From assembly GCA_023391425.1 (NCBI GenBank), contig JAEWAX010000032.1, positions 9,635 through 73,634 of the forward strand: a stretch of DNA of 64,000 bases. The letters are read 5' to 3'. A program made the translations under genes and the position numbers. This DNA comes from Bacillota bacterium. GTDB taxonomy: Bacteria; Bacillota; Clostridia; Acetivibrionales; DSM-1351. Within the stretch, counting starts at the first letter, position 1. Every line of letters begins with the position of its first letter. The notes under the pieces are model-generated. The model worked only from the letters and a program-made list of their open reading frames with translations. It searched no databases and was not told the DNA's origin. Positions 9,377-18,201 of the stretch are shown piece after piece.

Positions 9377-10101
9377 CACTTTACCCCTTTTTCCAAAAAC
9401 AGGTACTCCATGTATGCCTGTCTTACCTTCCCGTAGAGAAGCCTGGATGTCGGTACTCTTTGTTTCGCACAAGTAATAATCTCCTTTGAACTTAATTCCT
9501 CAATATACCCCATATTAACGATATATGAACGGTGTACTTTAACAAACTCATCTCGACAAATAAGTTGCGTTTCAAAGTCGGAAAGAGAACCATATATCTC
9601 TTTTACACTGCCATCCGTTAAGTGAAAAAACAATCTTTTGTTCATAACCTCTAAAAATTCCAGTTTATTAAACGGAATCCGCATAATTCCAGATGGTGAC
9701 TTAACGTTTAAGGTTTCCTCTGATTTTTGCGCATCAAAAAAAAGCCTGTCTAATATATGAAACAGATTCTCTTCTGTACCTGGCTTCATGAGATAGTAAT
9801 GTGCGTCAACAGCATAGCTTTCCACCGCAAATTCCGGAGAGGATGTCAAGAAAATGATTTTTATTTCATTATCAAAACCACGAATTTCATGAGCTGCCTG
9901 TACTCCATTTAATCCAGGCATCACTATATCTAGAAGCAAGACATCATAGATACTGCTGCGCATGTTTTCCAAAAGCTCTATTGCATTTGAAAAGGCGTCA
10001 TACCTCATGGGAAATTTTCTCTCATCTTGGTACCTATTTATCAATTTTGCAATGCGGGAAAGTTCTCGGATATCATCGTCACAAATTGCAATTTTAAGCA
10101 T
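9376..10101 (-). CDS. LytTR-family response regulator, second copy
   Basis: 241 aa from ATG 10101, chosen because GGAGG lies 7 nt before it and the receiver domain begins at once (MLKIAICDDD); the longer frame to 10164 runs into the promoter. Receiver phospho-acceptor Asp58 in LLLDIVMPG; LytTR domain about 140-235 with FVKVHRSYIVNMGYIEEL. It is transcribed divergently from the LemA-like/SLH/protease unit. The two 10-bp repeats at 10177-10207 lie between its own promoter and that of the divergent unit, so it probably controls both, as AgrA does at P2/P3. Confidence 0.9.
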   Translation of the reverse strand: MLKIAICDDDIRELSRIAKLINRYQDERKFPMRYDAFSNAIELLENMRSSIYDVLLLDIVMPGLNGVQAAHEIRGFDNEIKIIFLTSSPEFAVESYAVDAHYYLMKPGTEENLFHILDRLFFDAQKSEETLNVKSPSGIMRIPFNKLEFLEVMNKRLFFHLTDGSVKEIYGSLSDFETQLICRDEFVKVHRSYIVNMGYIEELSSKEIITCAKQRVPTSRLLYGKVRQAYMEYLFLEKGVK

Positions 10102-10135
10102 CGTTTTACCTCCAAATATACCAAAATCCGACTTT

Positions 10136-10164
10136 ATTTTATCATAAAAGAAGACCGTTCTCAA
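10136..10164 (-). promoter_or_regulatory. Promoter of the second regulator/kinase operon
   Basis: TTGAGA (10164-10159), exactly 17-bp spacer, TAAAAT (10141-10136), 35 bp before the regulator ATG. The LytTR repeats start 13 bp upstream of the -35, a position compatible with autoregulation. Confidence 0.55.
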
Positions 10165-10176
10165 CCAATAGTTCCT

Positions 10177-10243
10177 ACATTTTAGGTCGAAAAATTAACA
10201 TTTTAGGCAGTAGACGATTACTAAAAATTATTTCTGCTATGCT
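10177..10243 (+). promoter_or_regulatory. LytTR-type operator and extended -10 promoter of the second SLH unit
   Basis: ACATTTTAGG occurs at 10177-10186 and 10198-10207, period 21 bp (two helical turns), as for AgrA/ComE sites. Thirty nt past the second copy is TGCTATGCT, an extended -10 (TATGCT at 10238-10243). The -35 region is poor (CGATTA), typical of activator-dependent promoters. Transcription would lead to the TTG start at 10298. Binding by the regulator at 9376-10101 is inferred. Confidence 0.65.
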
Positions 10244-10297
10244 GAATACATGGCAGAGTAGTTTTTAACTATATCTTTTTTACAAGGAGGTGAAGTA

Positions 10298-10630
10298 TTG
10301 ACAGTTATTATCCCTTACTTCATTGCAGGCATTAGTTCTATTGCTTTTTTTACGCTGTGGTTTATTACTTCTTATCAGAAGCTTACCAATAAAAAGCAAG
10401 AGGTAATGACTGCGTCAGAGCAAGTGCAAATGCACCGGACACTGCTTGAGATTCAGGAACAAGGAAGTCCAAACGTACATGCCGCAAAAAGAATGCTTGA
10501 TACCAGTTATATGATATATAAAGAAACAGTTAAAAGCTACAATCTTGTTCTAAAAAATCCCATTCATCACTTCTCTGGCTTTATGATGGGATTTCGGTTT
10601 ATATCTGACAATGAAATTCAACAAAACTAA
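10298..10630 (+). CDS. Short LemA-like membrane protein
   Basis: 110 aa, TTG start 7 nt after AAGGAGG. One N-terminal membrane segment (residues 4-26) is followed by a helical region whose end (YKETVKSYNLVLKNP...FMMGFRF) resembles the C-terminus of LemA-family proteins (YN..V..YN...FP.....GF). It is shorter than typical LemA (about 180-200 aa), so it holds only part of the helical bundle. LemA function is poorly known. It is the first gene after the LytTR-type operator and lies 18 bp before the giant SLH gene, so the two are probably co-transcribed. A role in envelope assembly or signalling is only an inference. Confidence 0.55.
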   Translation: MTVIIPYFIAGISSIAFFTLWFITSYQKLTNKKQEVMTASEQVQMHRTLLEIQEQGSPNVHAAKRMLDTSYMIYKETVKSYNLVLKNPIHHFSGFMMGFRFISDNEIQQN

Positions 10631-10648
10631 TTAAGAAAGGAATTAAAA

Positions 10649-13600
10649 ATGAAGAAACGAATCGTCAGTATGCTTCTAGTGCTTTGTATAACTTTATCAA
10701 TGTTGCCCATGCAGTCACTAGCTGCAGAGATACAAAGCAATGTAAACTCGGAAAAATCAAAAACTTTCGCAAATAACTTTTCCGATGTTAAGAAATCAGA
10801 CTGGTTCTATGAATCGGTAATGCAAGCCCTGCAAAATGGAATATTCAGCGGAACAGGAGAAAAAAGCTTTTCTCCTTACGGAACCATGACTCGTGCCATG
10901 TATGTCACTGTTATGGGAAAAATCTCAAAAATCAATCCTGCTGATTACGTAGGCATTGGAGAATTCTCAGATGTTCAGTCAGACAAATGGTATGCCCCCT
11001 ATGTAAAATGGGCGAATGATAAAGGAATTACCTCTGGTATTGGCAAAGGGAAATTTAATCCTGATGGATTGATTACTCGTGAACAGATGGCTACACTCAC
11101 CGTTCGCTTCTTTGACATTTACAAAATTACATATCCAAAAGCCACTATTACAAGTACTCCTGCCGACATAGACAGCGTTTCATCCTATGCAAGAGAAGCT
11201 GTTTTGAAGCTATGGAGCTGTGGACTTATAAAGGGTGAGGGAAATGGTAATTTCAATCCTAAGAAAAATGCCACCCGCGCTGAAGCGGTAGCTTTTTGCA
11301 ATCCCATATATGAAATTGTTGAAAAATGGCTTATAGAAACCGAGAAAAAGCCTACGAAGGAAGAAGCAAAACCGGATGAAAAACCAAATCCCGAAACAGG
11401 TAATGGCGGAAGCAGTTCCAATTCTGGTGGAAGTAATTCTAATACTGGTGAAAGTAATACCTTTACAGTATCTTTTATGGACGGCGAAAAGCAGCTTGAC
11501 CGATTAGTTGTAACAAAAGGACAACCTGTTTCCCAAACCACTAATAACATAAAGACAGCAAAGGATGGATGTATTTTCATTGGTTGGTTTACCAATAAGG
11601 AATGCACAACTCCGTTTTATTCAGAAGATCCTGTTAACTCCAATTTAACAGTTTATGCTAAATATGAAGAAATTCAAAAAGAGAGTCTGACCTTAACCTC
11701 TTTTTCTATTTTAGATCAATCCCCTGACCTCAGCTTTGTAATCCAAAGCTTGAGTCCAAGTGCAGGAGACGTTAAGGATAGTGCTGTATTGACTGTTATG
11801 GACGGGACAGAACCAGTGGAGCTTGATGTTAAAGATAATGGAGACAGTACTTACACGATAAAGGCTAAAGGCGGTTTCCGCGAGGGTTCATCCTATAAGT
11901 TGGACCTTGGTGAAGGATACATATTTAAAGATAAAGCTGAATCCATTCGCACTGTTAACTTCAGCATTGAAAAAGCAGAAGTAGATAACTTGGCTTTGAA
12001 TGATAATATTATTTATATTAAGGATACAGATGAAATATCATATAAAATCGGCAGCAATGCTCCGGTTGACGTACTTGAGCCAGTAATGATGAGCAGTAAA
12101 ACCACCGAGGATGTAACCGGCTCATTTGAATATGCTGGTGCCAGCACTCTCAAGGCAAATGATGTTCTTTGTATTTATGAAACAGTTGATCCTCGTGAGC
12201 GTGACTACGCAAACAATGATTACATCAATGATTCGGAAGCTTATGTTGAGGTTACTTCTGTAAATGGAAGTACTGTAAACTTTATGAGTGTTGATGAAAA
12301 CGATGCTGACAAAATAGTCTTTATGCCGGACACGATCCCCTTCTCGGTGGAAGTATTGCCTTCCGGAGAAACAGGAACGGTACAGAGCTCAGCTGTTGAC
12401 AATGAAGCTAGAAGCGCAATGGGTCTTGACAAAGATCCTGAAGTGCAAAAAGGCGATTTTCTTGTTTTCTATGTAGGTGACTTTGCAAACCTCACCGAGG
12501 AATACGAACCCTACTATGGTGTTGTCACAAGCATTAATGGTGACACTGTTACCTATAATAAAACCACAAAAGAGGAAATGGAAAAATCCATGGATACCTT
12601 CCTGCAGCAAGCACAAAAAGGTGATGCGCTCTTGGAGGGTGTAGATACAACAGCATTGTCCGACAAAATTGAAGAGCAGGTACGAAAGAGCGGTTTTGCC
12701 GAGGACGCAGCAGAGTACTTGGCAATGATGGCTACTCAAACCGAAGGCTTTAAAAACATGTCCGGATTGACCAATTTCAAAATGACTGATAAAAACGGCA
12801 ACCCGCTGACTGCCGAAGAGCTAGAGCTAATGGGAATTGGTGCAAATATAGAGCTTTCTGACGATGTTAAAATTACCGTTGAACTTGACAAAAGTTCCAA
12901 ATATTTTAAAGATGGTATTAGGCTCGCTCTTGGTATCAAGGGAGAATTTTCCGTTGATGTGGGCGATGGCGGTGAACTAAAAATTGATTTGTCTGCTACC
13001 TTTGTGGAAGAAATTGCTGTTAACATTACTGCAAGTGCCCATGCCAAGGTAAAATGGATTCTTTTCATTCCGAAATTTAAAGAGCTGACTTTCCGCTCAT
13101 CGATAGATATTAAAAACTATTCAGCCATCTCTATAGACGTAAAAATGTATACCGTGGAGAAGGAAGAAGACTCAGTATGGGATAAATTAAAGAGTATTAA
13201 AGGCGGTAAATATAAGAAAGTCTTTGAAGAAATTGAAGAAGTAAAGAGCAAAATCGACGAAGCAAAGGAAACCGCTGATAAAATCAAGGGATATAAAGAA
13301 GATTTAGAGAAACTATGGGCAACTGTTCCTTCCGATGTGACCAATAAGAGTGAATACGAGGGGATGCTCGACACCTTGGGAGAAATGAACGTAACCCAGG
13401 AACTTATGGGGCTTCTGAACCTCACTACTGAGACTGAGCTTGACGCCGGTGTCCGCAACCTGATGGAACGCTATTCAGAAATGTTGGAAAATGAAAGCGA
13501 TTGGATAGAGCTTTTGAATAAGGAAATTTTCCAACAAGATATATACATCAAGTGTTTTGCAATCAGCATCAGTGCAAATTTTGTTATCAAGGGAAATGTC

Positions 13601-16600
13601 AATATCGCTTTAGGTGCCAACATGGAATATGTGGTTGGCAAGCGTTATTCCTTCTGGTTTGATATTATATCCAAAACCAGCGGCAGCTCACAAATGGATC
13701 TTCTCGATGAAAGATTTGCTTTCCAGTTCTATGTTATGGGTAAAATTGGACTGAAAATGGGAGTCGAGGCTGAAATTGCTGCAGGAATTATTTCAACAAA
13801 GATAGGTAGCATTGGCTTCACAGCAGAGTTTGGCCCATACGTAGAGATGTGGGGCTACTTTATCTATGAGTATTCTAAGCTAAGGCCTGCGAACACCTCC
13901 ACCTGGACCTACGACGAGAAGATGATGGGTGCACTCTACCTGGAGTTTGGATTGTATCTGGAAATGACCTTTAAGGCACAGGCCTTTAATAATTTGTTCA
14001 AATACCAACCAACTCTTCTGGACAAGAAATGGCCGCTGCTTACAGCAGGCACAAGGAATAATGTATACGACTTCGCTTATGAAATAGAAAAGGATGAAGT
14101 CCTGCCAATCAAAGACGAAGATAGTAACAGCGCAAACGGAACTACCATGAACTTGCCGGAAAGCTATCGTCAAATGACATATATAGACCTTTGTGAAGGT
14201 GATATGGAGCAGGCAATATATGACTATAACAAATTTAACTACACTCTTTCCAACCGAAACTTTGCATTTGATAAGGAAACGGGTAAAATCAGCGTAACAG
14301 TTCCCAAGGGAGTTCAGTATATGGAATGTGATTTGACTCTCACATGGAAGTCTGATAAGCTTGCCTTTAGCCTTTACGATTTAAAAGTTACTATTCCTCT
14401 TGTATGGACAAATCTATCGACTGAGGAATTGAATGAAAGATTTACAGCCAGCGTTCGTGTAGGAAATGCACAGGATGGCTACACCACTGTGTGGAGCAAG
14501 CGTGTAATGAAAAATGGTGCATTTGATTTACCTAAAGCTGATGAAATCAAAACTATTTTAGGCCTGGACAGCTATGAAACATCTGAAAACGGCAATATCA
14601 AATACAGTGCTATCAACGGATATGGAGATCAGCAAACAGAAGGTTTAACAATTTTACGTGATAAAAGCTATTACTTTGAGGTAACTCCAAGAACATATAC
14701 CTTGACATTGAAAGATGTAGAGAACTCAAATGGTACCAAGGAAGACAAACAATTCTCAGCTAAATTTGGAGAAGCTTTTGACCTTAGAGCTCTTACAGAT
14801 AGCGGAACCAATGATGATGAACAGCAAAAATACACCGCTTTCCTGAAAGTTATAGCAAAGGATAGCAATAATAAGGAAATCCTGAGAGATATTAATGAGC
14901 CTATTGGCAAGGCATTTGCAATGGATATTTTAAGTGGTGCAACCTATACCGCAGCTTATTCGGATAATTCCGCCACTGTTGTCTTCCAGTTCGAGGGTGT
15001 TGACCTAGAGCCTATGGAAGTAAAAATAAAAAAAGGTGATATTGCGTCAAGCAAATTCTTTGATGAGGAATTAAGTTCAAAGAACGCTATCGTAAAAAGT
15101 ATTTCCCCTGTGTTTGCTCCTATAACCGGTGCAACCTCATATACAGTAGTATGTCAGGTTCAGGAAACTCCTTTAGTTAAACACACCATCAGCTATAATA
15201 CTAATGGCGGCAGCGTGATTGAGCAAGTAACTTATCCGGTTGGCTCAGTGATTACAAGACCATCTGATCCAACTAAAACAGGATTTATCTTTGACGGCTG
15301 GTACAGTGATCAGGCTTTGACACAAGTATTTACATTCACTACCATGCCATATGAAGACATTACGCTCTATGCAAAATGGAGTGGCAAAGAATATACTGTT
15401 ACCTTTGATGCAAATGAAGGTGCGCTTGAAGAAGGTGTTGAAGACACCAAGACAGTTATCTTTGGTGAAAACTATGGTCAATTGCCCATACCTTCCCTTT
15501 CAGGATTTGGATTTAAAGGTTGGTACACAGACCGTACAGATGGCGATAGGATTACAGCTGATATAAATGTCACACTACCAGAAGACCATACCCTATACGC
15601 TCAGTGGAGCAATAAGACATTGATTGATGAAAACATCATCAGCATTGACACAAATCAAATATATGATTACAACGGAGAGCATCATCCGCTTGTATTCACT
15701 ATAAACGGAAGCGATATTACAAGCGGAAGCGCCATTGAAATAGACAGCTTCAGCGTAAAATACAAACGACAAAATCTGGACAGCAGTTGGGGTGATACAG
15801 CCATTAATGCGGGTACTTATGATGTAAAAATCGTAAGAGGAGAAGATGAAACCTATGATTCTTATGAAAAGACTTTCACAAATGTGATGTTCATAAACAA
15901 GATTGCCCGCTTAATAGACGTTGACACTCACCCTGAAGCAGCCTCCTACAAGGCAAATATCCTGGTATATGAATTGCCTGAAAATGCTTACCCCGGTGAT
16001 GGTACTGTGCAATATGCAGCTTCTACCACGCAGACTGTACCCACATCCGGTTGGCAGGATTCCCGTGCTATTATGAATCTGGACAAAGGCAATTTCTATA
16101 TTTTCGCCAGGGTTTCAGAAGGTGAAAACTATCTTGCTTCAGACAATGCTGTACAATCCACAAATACTGTTTCTGTGGAGGGTATAGATGTGAACGGCAA
16201 TCCGGGAGACTACCAGCATCTTATACGTATTAAAACCAGCGATATAGACAAGTCTGGAACGGATTCAATAATCAGTGGCCGGTTCTATTACCTAGATGGT
16301 ACAAGCTCTACACTGACACATTTTGATAACGATGGAAATGACTTTGAGAAGGGCGATTTGGACTCATATAGAATAAGAGAAGGGCTACGTGCTCCTTGGA
16401 TGATTACGGCACTTGAGATTGACTATAACAGAGACGGTACCAGTCCTGGATGGCACTGCGAATATGTACAGCCATTAGTAAGTGCAAGCAGAATATTCCT
16501 TCCTGGCTTCTCCAAAACTTTTGAGGGAGAAATACTTACTGTCAATCAATGGTTCGGCGCAGAGGATCACGATAGCAAGCATGTGGTTTGGAAAGGAAGC

Positions 16601-17014
16601 ACCGATTCCATGAAACGTGAAATTACAAGCGTTGGGAACTTCGGAGATATCGCGGAGAATATAAGCTTGAGCAGTAGTGAAACCGAAAGCTATACCTTCA
16701 CCTATGATGGCCTGATTCTGGATCAGTATGGATGCAAGCTTGAAGGTTCGTTGTATATACCTGAAGTATACAACTCTTACGATTACCTTGATGCACCTAC
16801 ACTAAGCATAACAGCCAGTGACAAATCATACAAGGATTACATGGATTATAACATTAATAGCGTTACCATTGACAAAGTGTCGTTGTATGAAGCAATGAAG
16901 GCAAAGGGCGATACAGAAACAACATTTACAGTGACCTTGAAATTCCCTGAGCGTTCAACTACAGCAGATACTGCCACATACACAAAAACCATTACAGTAA
17001 AAATTGCAGACTGA
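10649..17014 (+). CDS. Giant SLH-domain surface protein, second copy, complete
   Basis: 2121 aa, SD AGAAAGGA. Signal peptide (cleavage about residue 26, SLAAEI), three SLH domains (about 45-215; MTRAMYV, LITREQMA, ATRAEAV), an acidic/Gly-Ser-Asn linker (about 230-270), one InlB-type repeat (about 273-340, IFIGWFTN), a long unrecognised core (about 345-1500) with a helical stretch near 860-950, two more InlB-type repeats (about 1510-1655, GFIFDGWY and GFGFKGWY) and a C-terminal beta-rich region. The stretch around 945-1090 (ESDWIELLNKEI, FYVMGKIGLKMG, ISTKIGSIGF) aligns by eye with the protein at 1-5443. No sortase signal, so attachment should be through SLH. Codon use and frame are uninterrupted. 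The function of the core is unknown. Confidence 0.92.
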   Translation: MKKRIVSMLLVLCITLSMLPMQSLAAEIQSNVNSEKSKTFANNFSDVKKSDWFYESVMQALQNGIFSGTGEKSFSPYGTMTRAMYVTVMGKISKINPADYVGIGEFSDVQSDKWYAPYVKWANDKGITSGIGKGKFNPDGLITREQMATLTVRFFDIYKITYPKATITSTPADIDSVSSYAREAVLKLWSCGLIKGEGNGNFNPKKNATRAEAVAFCNPIYEIVEKWLIETEKKPTKEEAKPDEKPNPETGNGGSSSNSGGSNSNTGESNTFTVSFMDGEKQLDRLVVTKGQPVSQTTNNIKTAKDGCIFIGWFTNKECTTPFYSEDPVNSNLTVYAKYEEIQKESLTLTSFSILDQSPDLSFVIQSLSPSAGDVKDSAVLTVMDGTEPVELDVKDNGDSTYTIKAKGGFREGSSYKLDLGEGYIFKDKAESIRTVNFSIEKAEVDNLALNDNIIYIKDTDEISYKIGSNAPVDVLEPVMMSSKTTEDVTGSFEYAGASTLKANDVLCIYETVDPRERDYANNDYINDSEAYVEVTSVNGSTVNFMSVDENDADKIVFMPDTIPFSVEVLPSGETGTVQSSAVDNEARSAMGLDKDPEVQKGDFLVFYVGDFANLTEEYEPYYGVVTSINGDTVTYNKTTKEEMEKSMDTFLQQAQKGDALLEGVDTTALSDKIEEQVRKSGFAEDAAEYLAMMATQTEGFKNMSGLTNFKMTDKNGNPLTAEELELMGIGANIELSDDVKITVELDKSSKYFKDGIRLALGIKGEFSVDVGDGGELKIDLSATFVEEIAVNITASAHAKVKWILFIPKFKELTFRSSIDIKNYSAISIDVKMYTVEKEEDSVWDKLKSIKGGKYKKVFEEIEEVKSKIDEAKETADKIKGYKEDLEKLWATVPSDVTNKSEYEGMLDTLGEMNVTQELMGLLNLTTETELDAGVRNLMERYSEMLENESDWIELLNKEIFQQDIYIKCFAISISANFVIKGNVNIALGANMEYVVGKRYSFWFDIISKTSGSSQMDLLDERFAFQFYVMGKIGLKMGVEAEIAAGIISTKIGSIGFTAEFGPYVEMWGYFIYEYSKLRPANTSTWTYDEKMMGALYLEFGLYLEMTFKAQAFNNLFKYQPTLLDKKWPLLTAGTRNNVYDFAYEIEKDEVLPIKDEDSNSANGTTMNLPESYRQMTYIDLCEGDMEQAIYDYNKFNYTLSNRNFAFDKETGKISVTVPKGVQYMECDLTLTWKSDKLAFSLYDLKVTIPLVWTNLSTEELNERFTASVRVGNAQDGYTTVWSKRVMKNGAFDLPKADEIKTILGLDSYETSENGNIKYSAINGYGDQQTEGLTILRDKSYYFEVTPRTYTLTLKDVENSNGTKEDKQFSAKFGEAFDLRALTDSGTNDDEQQKYTAFLKVIAKDSNNKEILRDINEPIGKAFAMDILSGATYTAAYSDNSATVVFQFEGVDLEPMEVKIKKGDIASSKFFDEELSSKNAIVKSISPVFAPITGATSYTVVCQVQETPLVKHTISYNTNGGSVIEQVTYPVGSVITRPSDPTKTGFIFDGWYSDQALTQVFTFTTMPYEDITLYAKWSGKEYTVTFDANEGALEEGVEDTKTVIFGENYGQLPIPSLSGFGFKGWYTDRTDGDRITADINVTLPEDHTLYAQWSNKTLIDENIISIDTNQIYDYNGEHHPLVFTINGSDITSGSAIEIDSFSVKYKRQNLDSSWGDTAINAGTYDVKIVRGEDETYDSYEKTFTNVMFINKIARLIDVDTHPEAASYKANILVYELPENAYPGDGTVQYAASTTQTVPTSGWQDSRAIMNLDKGNFYIFARVSEGENYLASDNAVQSTNTVSVEGIDVNGNPGDYQHLIRIKTSDIDKSGTDSIISGRFYYLDGTSSTLTHFDNDGNDFEKGDLDSYRIREGLRAPWMITALEIDYNRDGTSPGWHCEYVQPLVSASRIFLPGFSKTFEGEILTVNQWFGAEDHDSKHVVWKGSTDSMKREITSVGNFGDIAENISLSSSETESYTFTYDGLILDQYGCKLEGSLYIPEVYNSYDYLDAPTLSITASDKSYKDYMDYNINSVTIDKVSLYEAMKAKGDTETTFTVTLKFPERSTTADTATYTKTITVKIAD

Positions 17015-17043
17015 TGGTAGACCAATAGCAGTAAAAATCTAAG

Positions 17044-17077
17044 CAGAGGCATCTATCCAAACGGATAGGTGCCTCTG
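17044..17077 (+). other. 15-bp hairpin between SLH gene and protease gene
   Basis: Arms 17044-17058 and 17063-17077 pair along 15 bp with one G-T wobble and a 4-nt loop. On the plus strand it is followed by A's, not T's, so it is not an intrinsic terminator in that direction. It sits just before the protease ribosome site; it could stabilise or separate the mRNA segments or mask the SD. Confidence 0.6.
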
Positions 17078-17095
17078 AAAAAAAGGAGAACTATA

Positions 17096-17980
17096 ATGGG
17101 AAAAAGACTGATGTGCAGCTTGCTTGCCCTGGTGATTTTTTCTCAACCCGTCTTTGCTTCTGAATTGCCTACAGGAAAAGATATAAAAATTGCTATCATA
17201 GACACAGGCATATCCACCAAAGCAATCAATTCCGAGCAGCTTGCTCAGGGATATAATTACATTGAAGAGAATACGGATACAGAGGATAAAATCGGTCACG
17301 GAACTGCCATTGCAGGACTTATTGCAGGTCCATCCCCTACCAAGTTATCAGGAGTAGCTTCCTGTGTAACGCTCGTTCCGCTTGTATATCAAACAAAGGA
17401 TCAAAATGGTAACATTAAAAAAGGGAACCATGAGATAGTTGCTAAGGCTATACGAGATGCAGTTGATGTGTATGATTGCCGTATCATTAATTTAAGTGTT
17501 GGAACTACTATGGAAAGTACTCTTTTACGCGACGCGGTGGAGTACGCAGAAGAGAAAAATGTAGTTGTAATATCCTCAGTAGGAAACACAAATAAGAAAA
17601 ATCCAGATTCTTTGTATTATCCAGCTTCTTATCCTACTGTAATTGGTGTTGGGTCTGTCAATAAAAAGGGACGGGTATCTGATTTTTCACAAAGAAATAA
17701 GTCTGTAATGTTGGTAGCACAGGGCGAAAAAATACGGACAGTCTCTATAGGTGGGAAAACCTTGCTTACAAACGGTACTTCCTTTGCAACTGCATCTGTT
17801 TCAGGTGCTGCTGCAGTACTGCTATCATCCAACCCGGAACTATCACCGGAAGAAGTACGGAGTATCCTATACAAGTCGGCAACTGATATTCTTGAGTCAG
17901 GGTATGATACGGACAGTGGCTGGGGAATATTGAATCTTGATAAGGCGTTGACTTTGGCAACAGAAGATAAAGGAGTTTAG
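17096..17980 (+). CDS. Small secreted subtilisin-like (S8) serine protease
   Basis: 294 aa from ATG 17096 (AAGGAG, 7-nt spacer; the longer frame from 17069 starts inside the hairpin). Signal peptide ends near residue 21 (VFA-SE). The triad is visible: Asp36 in IAIIDTGIS, His68 in GHGTAIAG and Ser229 in NGTSFATASVSG; the oxyanion Asn is in SSVGNTN. The catalytic Asp lies only about 15 residues after the signal peptide, so there is no inhibitor-type propeptide, unusual for secreted subtilases. It lies 81 bp after the SLH gene in the same orientation and ends in a strong terminator, so it is probably the last cistron of the LytTR-controlled unit. It may trim the SLH protein or a peptide signal; substrate unknown. 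Confidence 0.88.
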   Translation: MGKRLMCSLLALVIFSQPVFASELPTGKDIKIAIIDTGISTKAINSEQLAQGYNYIEENTDTEDKIGHGTAIAGLIAGPSPTKLSGVASCVTLVPLVYQTKDQNGNIKKGNHEIVAKAIRDAVDVYDCRIINLSVGTTMESTLLRDAVEYAEEKNVVVISSVGNTNKKNPDSLYYPASYPTVIGVGSVNKKGRVSDFSQRNKSVMLVAQGEKIRTVSIGGKTLLTNGTSFATASVSGAAAVLLSSNPELSPEEVRSILYKSATDILESGYDTDSGWGILNLDKALTLATEDKGV

Positions 17981-18013
17981 GATATTTTCCTCTGGTAAAC
18001 GGTACAAGACAAA

Positions 18014-18067
18014 AGAGAAGCAGGCATCTATTCACATCATGTGATTGGATGTCTGCTTCTCTTTTTG
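18014..18067 (+). terminator. Intrinsic terminator after the protease gene
   Basis: 15-bp stem with one wobble (18014-18028 and 18048-18062), then TTTTTGTT on the plus strand. It closes the LemA-like/SLH/protease unit. Confidence 0.8.
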
Positions 18068-18083
18068 TTAGCCCTGACATCTG

Positions 18084-18164
18084 TCAGAGGTTTTCTATGT
18101 AATAACGGTGCACCTTGATAAACTCAAATCGTGACTGCGGCCTATCCTTGTAGGTAAAGGCCTT
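18084..18164 (-). pseudogene. Relic of a LytTR response regulator C-terminus
   Basis: The minus-strand frame ending at TGA 18084 reads SRFEFIKVHRYYIENL, matching the LytTR stretch CRDEFVKVHRSYIVNM of the regulator at 9376-10101. Nothing upstream forms a receiver domain and the frame stops where LytTR domains normally continue. It looks like the remnant of a third LytTR regulator. Short, so the call rests on about 20 residues. Confidence 0.5.
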
Positions 18165-18201
18165 ACTGTTTATTTAACGCAAATGCATAAGTACTGATAT
18201 A

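Noticed and set aside
5444..10297. Searching for AgrB or AgrD genes around the two kinases
   Set aside because: No frame with the AgrB His/Cys protease motifs or a short AgrD-like leader with conserved Cys was found on either strand.
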